Part shown: piece after piece, positions 31,936 through 40,779 of the stretch
Layout of the letters: each line of letters opens with the position of its first letter
How positions within the stretch are numbered: the stretch's first letter is position 1
Source: Massospora cicadina
Taxonomy: Eukaryota; Entomophthoromycota; Entomophthoromycetes; Entomophthorales; Entomophthoraceae
Reading direction: 5' to 3'
Assembly: GCA_022478985.1 (NCBI GenBank)
Contig: JAKSZP010017427.1
Span: 31,707-95,706 of the forward strand
Length of the DNA: 64,000 nucleotides
The notes under the pieces: model-generated
Databases searched by the model: none
What the model saw: the letters and a program-made list of their open reading frames with translations, nothing else
Told to the model about the DNA's origin: nothing
Translations under genes and position numbers: made by a program

Positions 31936-33268
31936 ATAGCATCCACTGGAAGGGCGACCTCTACTCCTCTTAGAGACAACGCATCTGCGAACGGTTCTAG
32001 CTGGTCTGACAGGTTTTGTTCAAACATTTGACAAGCATAAGGCTTTGGCTGCTCCAGAAACCTTGTGTCTGCCGTTTCTTTGACTTGTGTTTGAGGCAAC
32101 ACATTTGACTCTCCCAACCGGCTGTTGGTAGAGGAAGGTATAATCGTACTGGGAAGCTTCTGCTGCAATTAATACATTAGATTCAGCTGGGACATATGAA
32201 TTCAAGATAGTGGAAGTAAAGAGTCCAATTTCTACTCCGCTCTGACTTTTCCTGACAACTTTGATCCTGTTGTATGTAAGGGATCCATCAATTAGGGCAC
32301 CATCATCCCATGTTCCCAGTGCGACTGCAATTAAAACAACTTACTCCATAGGTCCTATGTCTGTGCTTAATATAGGTTGGTTCAATTGGATGGGTATTCC
32401 AAAGATGATTCGCATAACCAGACCCACATTGGTAGAACACCTGTTGTCAATAAGCATATTTAGGGCTAAAGCGGTAGTTGGTCAGTTGTCAATTGGCAGG
32501 TATGGGATGGATGTTGGACTGCGATGAGTATCCTGACGAAACCTGCACCAACTGATTGATTTCCCCAATATAATTAGGGTCAGCAACGGCGACAGTGTGA
32601 ATCTGTTCAATGTTGGGTAGTTTGAAAGTGACAGCTAAGAGACATACAAACTGATTAAGTTTAAGAAGAGGTACATCAGGCTCCAACAATGGGGCCATAT
32701 TGTTGAAAAGCTCAGGGTATGGCTTCACCGCAGAGGGCATAGCAATGCACACATCAACTTCATAAAACCCCTGCCCCAATCAACACATGGGCTTCTGCCA
32801 TAAAATGCTCAGCAAATGCAGTGAAGGTCTTGTTTCGCTGAAACCCAATGGTCAAGAACTCGGCTTTCTGCTGCGACATCTTTGAAGTTCCTACAAACAA
32901 CCACAACACTGTCTTTTTAACTTCTTGGTATGTAACGGAACTATCTGGAAGATAAAAAATGACTTGATCAGCACTTCCAGCATCAAAGGTCGAGATCAAC
33001 AGTTTCTCCCTTCACTGGTCTGAGGTTCCTTCAGTTAAAAACTCAAATTGTCAAAAGAACCCATGAATATTTGCATCACGATCAAATGGTAGCAGATTTT
33101 CACTGCAAACTTCCTGGAGCAGCTCATCTTGTCTTTTGAGTACAGTGTCCAATGCAAGTTTCAATTCATTATGCAACGGCCCCAGAGTCTTATACAGATT
33201 CCTTACCAAAGCAACCAGACTGCAACATAGCAGGAAACTGGTTTTAAAATATTTATAACTGATCAATG
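31936..33268 (-). pseudogene. Ty3-E gag, decayed
   Basis: Reading from 33250: a helical N-terminus (GPLHNELKLALDTVLKRQDE), then FDRDANIHGFF and FEFLTEGTSD; the piece 32999-32760 (SADQVIFYLPDSSVTYQEVK, MSQQKAEFLTIGFQRNKTFT); then frame-shifted remains. A knuckle follows at about 32340-32305 reading SCFNCSRTGNM, where Asn stands in place of the His. A linker (32205-31926) leads to the protease. This is a short Gag (about 350-400 residues) compared with those of Ty3-C and Ty3-D, which have long coils. Confidence 0.7.
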
Positions 33269-33289
33269 GGCCCCCTATAGTGAGCACCA
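33269..33289 (-). other. Primer-binding site of Ty3-E
   Basis: On the minus strand TGGTGCTCACTATAGGGGGC lies two bases inside the 5' LTR end, as for the other Ty3 elements. Confidence 0.8.
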
Positions 33290-33290
33290 C

Positions 33291-33850
33291 TGTTATAAAA
33301 TTTGTGGTACCAATAGATATGCCAGCAGATTTTGCACAGGGTTTGACCCACTGAGCAATCAGGACCAATGATATGATGATCGTTGTCTGTGAAACAACAG
33401 TATAAACTTGTAAATAAATATGGAGCACTTGCTCCCACAACCTTTTTTATTAAATATATAATACCGCGGATTCTTCTTTATTCCGCTTACCCTTAACTCA
33501 CTTAACAACAACCTCCTCTTAATCGCACATCTCGCTTATATTACAGTGGCTTGGATGATACCACTCTCATAGCTTGGACTATTCAGTTCCACCAATTCTC
33601 CTCATTTTGTCTGGTTATTCTCTAATTTGCTATCACCCTAATTGTAGGCGATTTAATTTGTATTTGTCAAATGTCGACATCGCCTTATTTAGAGGCGATC
33701 CAATAATAAAACTGTTATATTTAATAAAACCTGTTAATCTCAATATCGCCTCATCTCGAGGCACTCAAATACTAATATCTGATGTCATTTTCGGCGGATT
33801 GCGCCCTAACTGTCTCATGATTATTGTCCAGTCATATCAGAATTGCGACA
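33291..33850 (-). repeat. Ty3-E 5' LTR
   Basis: It matches 27759-28321 over its full length and ends at GCGACA before the duplicated tatcc. The left end is fixed by the primer site. Confidence 0.92.
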
Positions 33851-33855
33851 TATCC

Positions 33856-35110
33856 CTTAAAGCTTCTTTCGAAAATATTAAATCTTTATCTCTTGGATTA
33901 GTGAATGGGAGAAAGAAGCTCAAGGGGTTAAAACTCAATTGAAGGATTCACTCTGTTAAAAGATGTGCATGGTCAGTTGACAAATGTTGAGCGTAGAAAT
34001 GAACAGCTTAAAGTGGACGTACAATTACAAAGCCCCCATTACGTGATGCTGAACAGTGTAAGCAGATGAAAGAGGAGTAAAAAGCCCGTGTGGGGGTGGT
34101 AGAAAGTTGATCACCAAAACTTGAGCTCTCTTGTGTCACAACTCCGTTTTAAAGTTAAGGCGTTGGAGAGTCAGGTTGAAAGACTGAAAATTTAAAAAAT
34201 GGGAGTGGAAGCTCGATTGGCTTTATGTGAATACACTTCTAAGAAGTCCCAAAAATCCATCACTGCCATTAAAACCCGGTTTGAAGCTATTCAAGACCAG
34301 CTAGATCGCCTCTCTTGCTCTTTTGATCAGTTGGACCTACTCTTAGAAACTACAGGGACTAATGTCCCTGCAGTTCACACCCTCTCTGGTGGTGACCAGG
34401 GTGCATTTAAACCTACTTTTAAGGACAAGTTTATCCTTGGCGAGGGTAGCATCGCTTCAATTTATATGTTTATGAAGCCGCTATGGAAGGAGCGACTTAT
34501 CGCCAGAAGGTCAAACACATCCTCTCTTGTTTGAGTCGCATGGCCCAAGAAATGATGCTTCCACACATGGATGCTCTTAGCACCTGGACCGAGGTTCGGA
34601 GGCTTATTAATGGAATTTGCTCAAAACAAAGCTTAAGCATGAATAAGCAAGCATTCATGCGCATTAGTATGAGAAGATGAGAGTCAGTGGTTGCCTTCAT
34701 AGACCAGTTCTATATTGAAGCGCAGACTTTGCTAACCTCTAAAATGATGACCTTAGATGACTCTGTTGCTGCTGTACTATCTGGGATGGCATCTCACCCC
34801 TCTTTGGCGATGCATATTACTTCTGTTAAACGCTATTTCCACAACGTCAATGATATAAAAGATGCTCTATTAGATGTCGCTGACTTCCACAAGCTTGAAA
34901 CACCTCGAGGAGTATCCCAACCAAGTGTTTTGGCCATAGATGATCAGAAGCCCAAGCCATGAATCTTGGCCATTGAAGACAAAAAGAAAAATTTCAAATT
35001 ATGGGCCCTGAGGAGCCCAACCAAAAGACAAGCAGCTTGAACGCCCTCGGTGTGCATATTTCAACAAGTTTAACACCAAGAGGCTGTGTGCTGGAAAAAG
35101 AAAGCTGACA
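33856..35110 (+). pseudogene. Ty3-D gag, capsid part, decayed
   Basis: It resumes after Ty3-E with coil sequence (34000-34200, VKALESQVERLK), then the open pieces 34199-34534 (ARLALCEYTSKKSQKSITAI, FEAIQDQLDRLSCSFDQLDL), 34483-34680 and 34687-34962 (VVAFIDQFYIEAQTLLTSKM). The last block is the counterpart of the AEHFMAEAHVLIGA block of Ty3-E capsid. Near 35040-35110 a Cys-containing basic stretch stands where a knuckle is expected, but no proper CCHC is left. Frames change between pieces. Confidence 0.7.
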
Positions 35111-35387
35111 CTGAGGAGCAAAAGCATATAAAAGAGATTTCAGTGTAGGGATAGGCACCTCTATTGCTGATAAATCTCATGTGCCTGCCTTATTTCCTCA
35201 AATTTTGCCTATAACTCTTACTGAAAATACCCTAGGGGATGAATCTGAGGGGGTTACGAAGATGTTGGTTACAATTTATTAGGAGCACCTGGTGAAGTGG
35301 AAGTCCCTGATTGTTTAAACGCTGGAGGATTGGATGCAGCCACCATACCGGGGAATACATACCTTAGACAAGTTTTAGGGGCGTCCT

Positions 35388-36540
35388 GTGGTTATTGATA
35401 ATGGTAGCGATGCAGATCAGCTCCTGTCTTATTTAATTCGCCCACTCCAGCGAGGGCATACTATGAAGTCTATCCTTGAAAGCTTCCCTGATATAGCTCG
35501 CAAACTAAACTCTACTTCCCATCTAAAAGAGGTCTTAGCTCTGGCTCCTAACTTTGGAGGTATTCTCACTAAAACTGAAAGTGGTTATACAAAAAAGTCA
35601 GGGTGTTGGCTATCCTGGACACTGGCTCCCCAGTAAGCGTAATCTCCTCAAAGCTGATGAAAAAGATTAAGTTGGCGCCTGGCTTGGAGTACAACTAAGA
35701 GTTTGAAATAGCAGTCCTGAACAACACCTGGGCCATTGGGGCTTACTCTTCCCTTCCCATTCGCATTGGGAAACTTATTTTATCAGCCCCCACAGTGGCG
35801 TTAGATAACAACACCTATGATATGCTCATAGGAATGCAGTTTATGATCAAATATGAGGTAATCATCAATATGAGGCAAGGTTTCCTTTTTGTTACTCAAT
35901 TATGAAGTTCCTTTAGTTTTATCCAATAAATATCCCAGCAATAACTGATACTCTTGTCTGGTTGTGTACCCATTTTCTGCTTTACCTTTACATTATACCA
36001 CGGCTGGCTGACATACAAAAAATTGCCTGAATAAGTGGATGCTAAGGATGGTATATCCTTTTTATGCTGAGGATGAAGTGGTAATTAAGCCAGTTGAACA
36101 AAGAGTGGTTGACGCCAAGATCACTCTCAAATCCCACATCACTGCTTGTTGCACCTTGTGAGTATTGAGGGCGTTAGTCCCCTAAAACCTCAGGTATTGC
36201 CTGCCATTTTAGATTTAGCCTATCAAAGGCCTATTACTCTTTTGTTGGGGAATCTCACCAGCAAGGACATAGTTGTAAGAAAACACTAGCAGATTGGTAG
36301 AGGCTTGATAGTCCCTATAGAGGAAGTTGACCAAATTCACTTTATTGGCTCTACATTGGGTATGAGCCTACCCTCAGATAATATGGTATGTACCTTACCT
36401 AATGTCCATATCTCAGATGAGTTGACCTCAATAGACTAAAAAGTTCACGCTCTACTGGACGACTTTAGCGACATATTCTCCAAAACAGATAACAACTATG
36501 GTCACATGAAGGGCTAGTGCCACTCTATTGATGTGAATGA
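35388..36540 (+). pseudogene. Ty3-D protease and linker
   Basis: 35388-35636 leads into RVLAILDTGSPVSVISSKL (DTG at 35618-35626, intact, in a frame shifted from the open piece). The C-terminus reads YSSLPIRIGKLILS and NNTYDMLIGMQFMIKYEVII, which ties this element to Ty3-A. The linker to RT (36010-36520) contains blocks for NVHISDELTS and the LLDDFSDIFS-type motif that normally precedes RT. Stops and at least two frameshifts. Confidence 0.8.
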
Positions 36541-37420
36541 TGATCATCCCATTTGTCAAAACCTTACCAAAAATCTAAGGTGGAGGAACAGAAAAATGAG
36601 GACGGAACTCAAGCAATTTTCAGACGCTGGATTATTAGTTCCTTCACAAAGTCACTGGTATTCTCCTCTCTTGCTGATTAAAAAGAAGAAAGGGTGTCAT
36701 TAGATATCCATGGATTACTGCAAGTTAAAATAACCTTACCAAAAAAGATAGCTATCCTATCCATCGCATTGATGACGCCCTGGCACAACTCTTTGGATAT
36801 AAATTTTTCTCTGCCATGGACTTGGCTAGTGGCTATTGGCAAATGGACCTTTCTCCCGAGGGCAAGGAGAAATGTGCTCTCATTTGCAGTGAGGGCCTTT
36901 TCAAACCCACCCGATTAACTCAAGGGTTATGTAACGCCCCTGCATCTTTCCAACGTGCCATGGATCACATACTGCAGGACTTGGAGTTAAGTTGTGTCAT
37001 TGTCTATCTTGATGACATCACGGTGTTCTCAAAAACCTTTAACGAATATCTGGATCACTTAAAGGAGGCGTTTCAACGCTTAAGTGATTCCAATACTAAG
37101 TTGAAACCATCAAAGTGTACCTTCTCCCAAAGGAAATTAGATTTTCTTGGACATTCCATTTCCCAAAAGGGAATTCAACCCATGCAAAATAATGTTAAAG
37201 CTATTTCAAAAAATGCCTCCCCCAAAAAATTTGTGGGATGTACAGGTGTTTCTGGGGATGATGGGGTATTATCATCAATTCATCCCTACGTTTGCACAAC
37301 ACAGTGAACTTCTGGTTCGCCTGCTGACTAAGAACACCTCCTTCATATGGGATGCTGAATAATAGCCGCTTTTGAGACGATGAAGCTTCTATTACAAAAG
37401 CGTCCTATATTGAGGTATCC
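36541..37420 (+). pseudogene. Ty3-D reverse transcriptase, YLDD intact
   Basis: The open frame 36816-37307 (163 codons) has MDLASGYWQMDLSPEGKEK, CALICSEGLFKPTRLTQGLC, NAPASFQRAMDHILQDLELS and VIVYLDDITVFSKTFNEYLD (YLDD at 37005-37016), then FLGHSISQKGIQP. The N-terminal part (36541-36815) is split over frames (WYSPLLLIKKKK, SYPIHRIDDAL). The connection (GMMGYYHQFIPTFAQHSELL) sits in the next frame (37147-37362), so a frameshift lies near 37240. Confidence 0.87.
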
Positions 37421-37830
37421 TGACTATGGTAAACCATCTATTGTTTACTAATGCCTCAAACTATTCTGTTGGGGCTTTTTTAGCCCAACTGGATGAAAAT
37501 AGTGTTGTTCATCCTGTACATATTTTAGAAAAATGCTGTCAAAGGCGGAACATAACTACAGTGTAATGGAGAAGGAGTGCCTTGCCGTTCTGTTAGCTGT
37601 AAAACATTACCTCCCTTTTTTGTATGGGACCACTTTCACTATGGTTACTGATCATGCTTTTCTTAAATGGCTACAAAACATGAAGGACCCTACTGGATGG
37701 TTAGCTCGCTGGGCTCTAAAGCACCAGCCCTATGATATGAAGATTGAACATTGTGCGGGACCCATCACATGAATGTTGATGGGTTGACCCAACTGCCCAT
37801 TCTCCATTTGAATAGTATTGAGGCGGATAG
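37421..37830 (+). pseudogene. Ty3-D RNase H
   Basis: LLFTNASNYSVGAFLAQLDE (first catalytic Asp now Asn) is followed by the open 37533-37772 piece: MLSKAEHNYSVMEKECLAVL, HYLPFLYGTTFTMVTDHAFL and DPTGWLARWALKHQPYDMKI. Comparison with TDASDYSVG in Ty3-A shows the D-to-N change (GAT to AAT). Confidence 0.82.
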
Positions 37831-39027
37831 GTTACATGCTCTAAGTGACCCCAAATGAATGGGAGGATGAGGATGAGCCTGTTCAGAAGATTTTACCCCG
37901 GCACTCCCATAACACCAAAGTGGAGAATTGGAAGTTGTATAAGCAGGTTGGCACCAAATGGCTGCCTTACCTTCTGCCTTCTGAAAGTGTACCTGCTCTT
38001 CTATAAGCTCACTCCACCCTTGGTCATGGGGGAGCCAAGTAAACTTATGAGTGGATCAAGGACCGGTACTACTGGTATGGAGTTATGAAATTAATTGTTG
38101 ACGTCTTGGAAGCCTGTATTACATGCAAAAAGCAATCCAGTTTCAAGACTAGATACTAGTATCAGCCAACTACCCCCAAAAACCATTCCAAACCATTAGT
38201 TTGGATGTAGTAGGTCCCCTTCATCAAACTACTAGTGGAAATAGATTTATTCTAGTAGCGATTAATCACCTCACTAAGTGGTTGGAAGCTGTGGCTCTTC
38301 CTCCCCAAACAGGCAAGGCCACCGCTACTTTCTTACATCAAAATATCTTCATTCGTCTTGGCTTCCCACAAGTACTACTCTGTGATAATGGTAAGAACTT
38401 CAAAACAGAGTAGTCAAAATCCTGGCCACTTCCATGGGAGCCCAACAACTATTCTCAGCTCCCTATAATCCTTCCACAAATTGGACAGTGGAAAGAGAGA
38501 AAGAACTTGGTTTTTATTCTGCAAAAGATGGCCTCATCTGATCCTCTTAACTGGGATCAATACTTACATAGCGCTCTTATGGCATACCGGATTATCTATC
38601 ACCAGAATTTAAAAATGTCTCCGTTCCATGTCTTATATGGAAGGGAACCAGTAATCCCAGCCCTCTTATCTAAAGATGTGTATTTGTACAGATTTGAGGA
38701 TCATGAGAAAGTTATAAAAAGATTAGATCAGCGCATCATCCAGCTCCAATCTGAAGCAATTACTAATTTAGCAAAAACGGTGACTAAAGAAGGGCAGGCT
38801 GCTAATGAGCTCCAAACCCCCTTCCCACATTCCAAGTGTCCAATATAGTATTATACTACCATAACCGCATAACTCCTAGGAGCGGTAAACTTGGGTCCAT
38901 TTTGGAGGGTCCTTTCACTATCACCTACAAACGAGGCAATGAGTAATCCATAAAATCTTTGGGTACTGAGATTACTATAAATTGGGTGCATGGCCGATTC
39001 CTATGACCCTATTCTCCCCTAACATTC
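37831..39027 (+). pseudogene. Ty3-D integrase, decayed
   Basis: Zinc-binding region at about 37900-38160 with CITCKKQSSF (the two Cys). Core 38201-38413: MDVVGPLHQTTSGNRFILVA (first Asp) and VLLCDNGKNFKTE (second Asp), then a TAG. The third acidic position is within a frame-shifted stretch (38460-38510, PSTNWTVEREKE). The end of the core and the C-terminus are at 38507-38848 (MAYRIIYHQNLKMSPFHVLY). After that comes a GPF-like block (38885-39000, GPFTITYKRGNE) and a near-intact C-terminus. Confidence 0.82.
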
Positions 39028-39039
39028 TTGAGGGGGTGA
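39028..39039 (+). other. Polypurine tract of Ty3-D
   Basis: TTGAGGGGGTGA stands directly before the 3' LTR TG. Confidence 0.75.
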
Positions 39040-39186
39040 TGTCAGACATTTGCCCTCCCAGCTGCCAATGAATAATGTTTTGGGTCAAAAACAGCTAACA
39101 AGGGGAAACTTTAGCCATTTGTATATTTCTTACTAAATCTAGTCATTTAAATAGAACCAATAATGATATCATCCAAAAGACCCTGT

Positions 39187-39215
39187 CCAATTCTTGGTGG
39201 AACCCCAAGAATTGG
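39187..39215. promoter_or_regulatory. 11-bp perfect palindrome in Ty3-D 3' LTR
   Basis: CCAATTCTTGG (39187-39197), 7-base spacer TGGAACC, then CCAAGAATTGG (39205-39215). In the 5' LTR the left arm (26261-26271) is unchanged while the right arm has decayed. It may be a protein-binding inverted repeat or an RNA stem. Confidence 0.5.
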
Positions 39216-39343
39216 GGTAATATGTTTATAAGTAGCACGCGGGCAAACAACTCAAAAATGATTAGTCAGACTCCTCTGACTTTGGGGCTTTCACCCAAAG
39301 GTTCCTTCCCTGCCGCCTCTGGTTCAGCTAAAACACCTACACG

Positions 39344-39378
39344 GGGACCACCCCCTTTATAGGTGTGGGGGAGGTCCC
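39344..39378. promoter_or_regulatory. LTR palindrome around TTTATAGG (Ty3-D 3' copy)
   Basis: GGGACC (39344-39349) pairs with GGTCCC (39373-39378), then one A/A mismatch, then CCCCC with GGGGG, with TTTATAGGTGT in the loop. TTTATA could be a core promoter element. Confidence 0.5.
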
Positions 39379-39793
39379 ACAAGGTGAAAGTATTTACCCA
39401 GTGGTGATTTGGTGAAATACATTAAGACATTTCCAAATGGGTACATCATGCCCCAAAACCCCAGTTTTATCTGTTATTTGCTCAAATGTTCCCCAAAATT
39501 CATGAAATTTGATAAGCTAATGCGCTATATTTCTTAATATGGAAAGTGGTTCAGAATATTCTGTATGCTACTCTGAAACCCTTCTATTCTCAATATCTAC
39601 CAAAGTTTAAATACTAAACGTTGGTATAGAGTTCAACACCTTTTTTGTTCTAACCCACACCCTCAAATAAAAAACTAAAATAACTGGTCAAATTTCTTCT
39701 ATTAAGAGAGTAATTTTTTGAATTTTAATTTATTTTTGTGGATATCCTGCCGCGGTCAGCACCTGCAAGCCAGAACTGCTGCTGGATCCTACA

Positions 39794-40130
39794 CACTTGC
39801 AGCCCCATTAAGGGGTGTATCCTTTTTCCAAAGTGTTCTAATAAAGGCGGTCAACTTCAAAAGGTGTGCTTGATGATAGCTGTGACTGAACGGGGTTTTC
39901 TAGATGTAAATAGTCTGTCCTGCTTTAAAGTGCGTTATTTAAATCTGACTAAGTAGTTAATGGGTATTTACAGAAAGGATATGTAGATACCTGTATCAAA
40001 AAACTCATTTAAATTCATGTATTAAGATTGTGGAGCAATATTGCCTCTGGATGGATCTTGCTCCAACTGGGCGCTTGTACAAAATCATGGGATGGAGACA
40101 AGGACACTGTAACTACACTATTAATTTATT
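39794..40130 (-). mobile_element. LINE-3, 5'-most segment (5' end approximate)
   Basis: On the minus strand, the sequence next to the Ty3-D target duplication continues the LINE-3 ORF2 linker between endonuclease and RT. It reads ATGGGGCTGCAAGTGGAAG, against LINE-1 46854-46872 ATGGGGCTGGAAGTGGGCG. Similarity can be followed only weakly beyond about 39900, so LINE-3 is probably 5' truncated near 40130. The flank there (AACTACACTATTAATTTA) loosely matches the flank at the LINE-3 3' end (14090-14108). Confidence 0.5.
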
Positions 40131-40191
40131 ACAATTAATTTTCTAGTAAACTAAAAAAAGCTAACATAAAAAATGAAAAAAAGAAAGTATA

Positions 40192-40657
40192 AAAAAGAAA
40201 ATATAAAGATTACCTGAACCAATATTGACACGTTCATTAAACTCTCAAACGCCCACATAAAAAGCTGAAAAAGCTTTACCCAAATATATCAGCGCCATTT
40301 TCTTAGCTGGCAGTTTCCATGAAAAACTAATCATTAGTGATATTGAACTACATGCCGCCAATGCCCTGATGCCCTTGCTCTCCACCTTGACATGTACACT
40401 ACTCTGGGATGAGAAAGCTGCTGCCAAAGATGAGCCCCCTGATCCCCTCCCCTTCCACCATGGTTGTTTAAGCAGTTTTACGCTGCCCACATGGTTGTTT
40501 GTTTTCGTTCAGTGCATTTCATTCAATCTGCTCATTTTGGGCGTTTTTTTAAAATGATTAGTTGCGTTAGTTTTTAGTTTTTAATTTTTAGTTTTGGTAA
40601 TGTCCATCCCCTGGTCAGCTTACCTTGAATAAATCACAATCAAAAAGAAAATATAAA
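40192..40657 (+). mobile_element. ORF1-only element, copy C, 5' truncated, 16-bp TSD
   Basis: AAAAAGAAAATATAAA occurs at 40192-40207 and 40642-40657, bracketing 40208-40641 (434 bp). The insert matches the last part of copies A and B. It starts in the C-terminal helical coding region (TFIKLSNAHIK..., KLIISDIELHAANALMPL) and ends GTCCATCCCCTGGTCAGC...AATAAA. 5' truncation plus a target duplication is the usual result of LINE-type insertion. Confidence 0.85.
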
Positions 40658-40779
40658 TAACTAATCAAAGAATAATATAAATAATATATAAGCATTATAA
40701 ATTTATATTCTAAAAACGAGAAGTAAACTTTTGTATCACTTCATAATATTAAAGGCCGCAAAGACCTTATTATTTTGAG

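Larger units (their letters stand above)
27759..33850 (-). mobile_element. Ty3-E: complete Ty3/gypsy element, minus strand, nested in Ty3-D gag
   Basis: LTRs at 33291-33850 (5', 560 bp) and 27759-28321 (3', 563 bp) are very similar and run TG...CA on the minus strand. The flanks are aatcc (27754-27758) and tatcc (33851-33855), a 5-bp duplication with one change. Gag, knuckle, protease, RT, RNase H and integrase follow in order. The total is 6.09 kb. It is the best preserved pol in the window, yet still carries several frameshifts. Being inside Ty3-D, it is younger than Ty3-D. Confidence 0.93.
26113..39793 (+). mobile_element. Ty3-D: complete Ty3/gypsy element with TSD cactt
   Basis: LTRs at 26113-26855 (743 bp) and 39040-39793 (754 bp) run TG...CA. 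They are flanked by perfect cactt at 26108-26112 and 39794-39798. Primer site, gag, protease, RT, RNase H, integrase and polypurine tract are all present in order. Ty3-E, in opposite orientation, interrupts gag at 27759-33850. Without Ty3-E the element is about 7.6 kb. The target is LINE-3: the LINE-3 reading continues at 39799 (ATGGGGCTGCAAGTG on the minus strand, LINE-1 ATGGGGCTGGAAGTG). All genes carry stops and frameshifts. Confidence 0.93.
39040..39793 (+). repeat. Ty3-D 3' LTR
   Basis: It aligns with 26113-26855 along its length and ends CCTACA before the cactt duplication. It carries two palindromes, 39187-39215 and 39344-39378. Confidence 0.93.
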
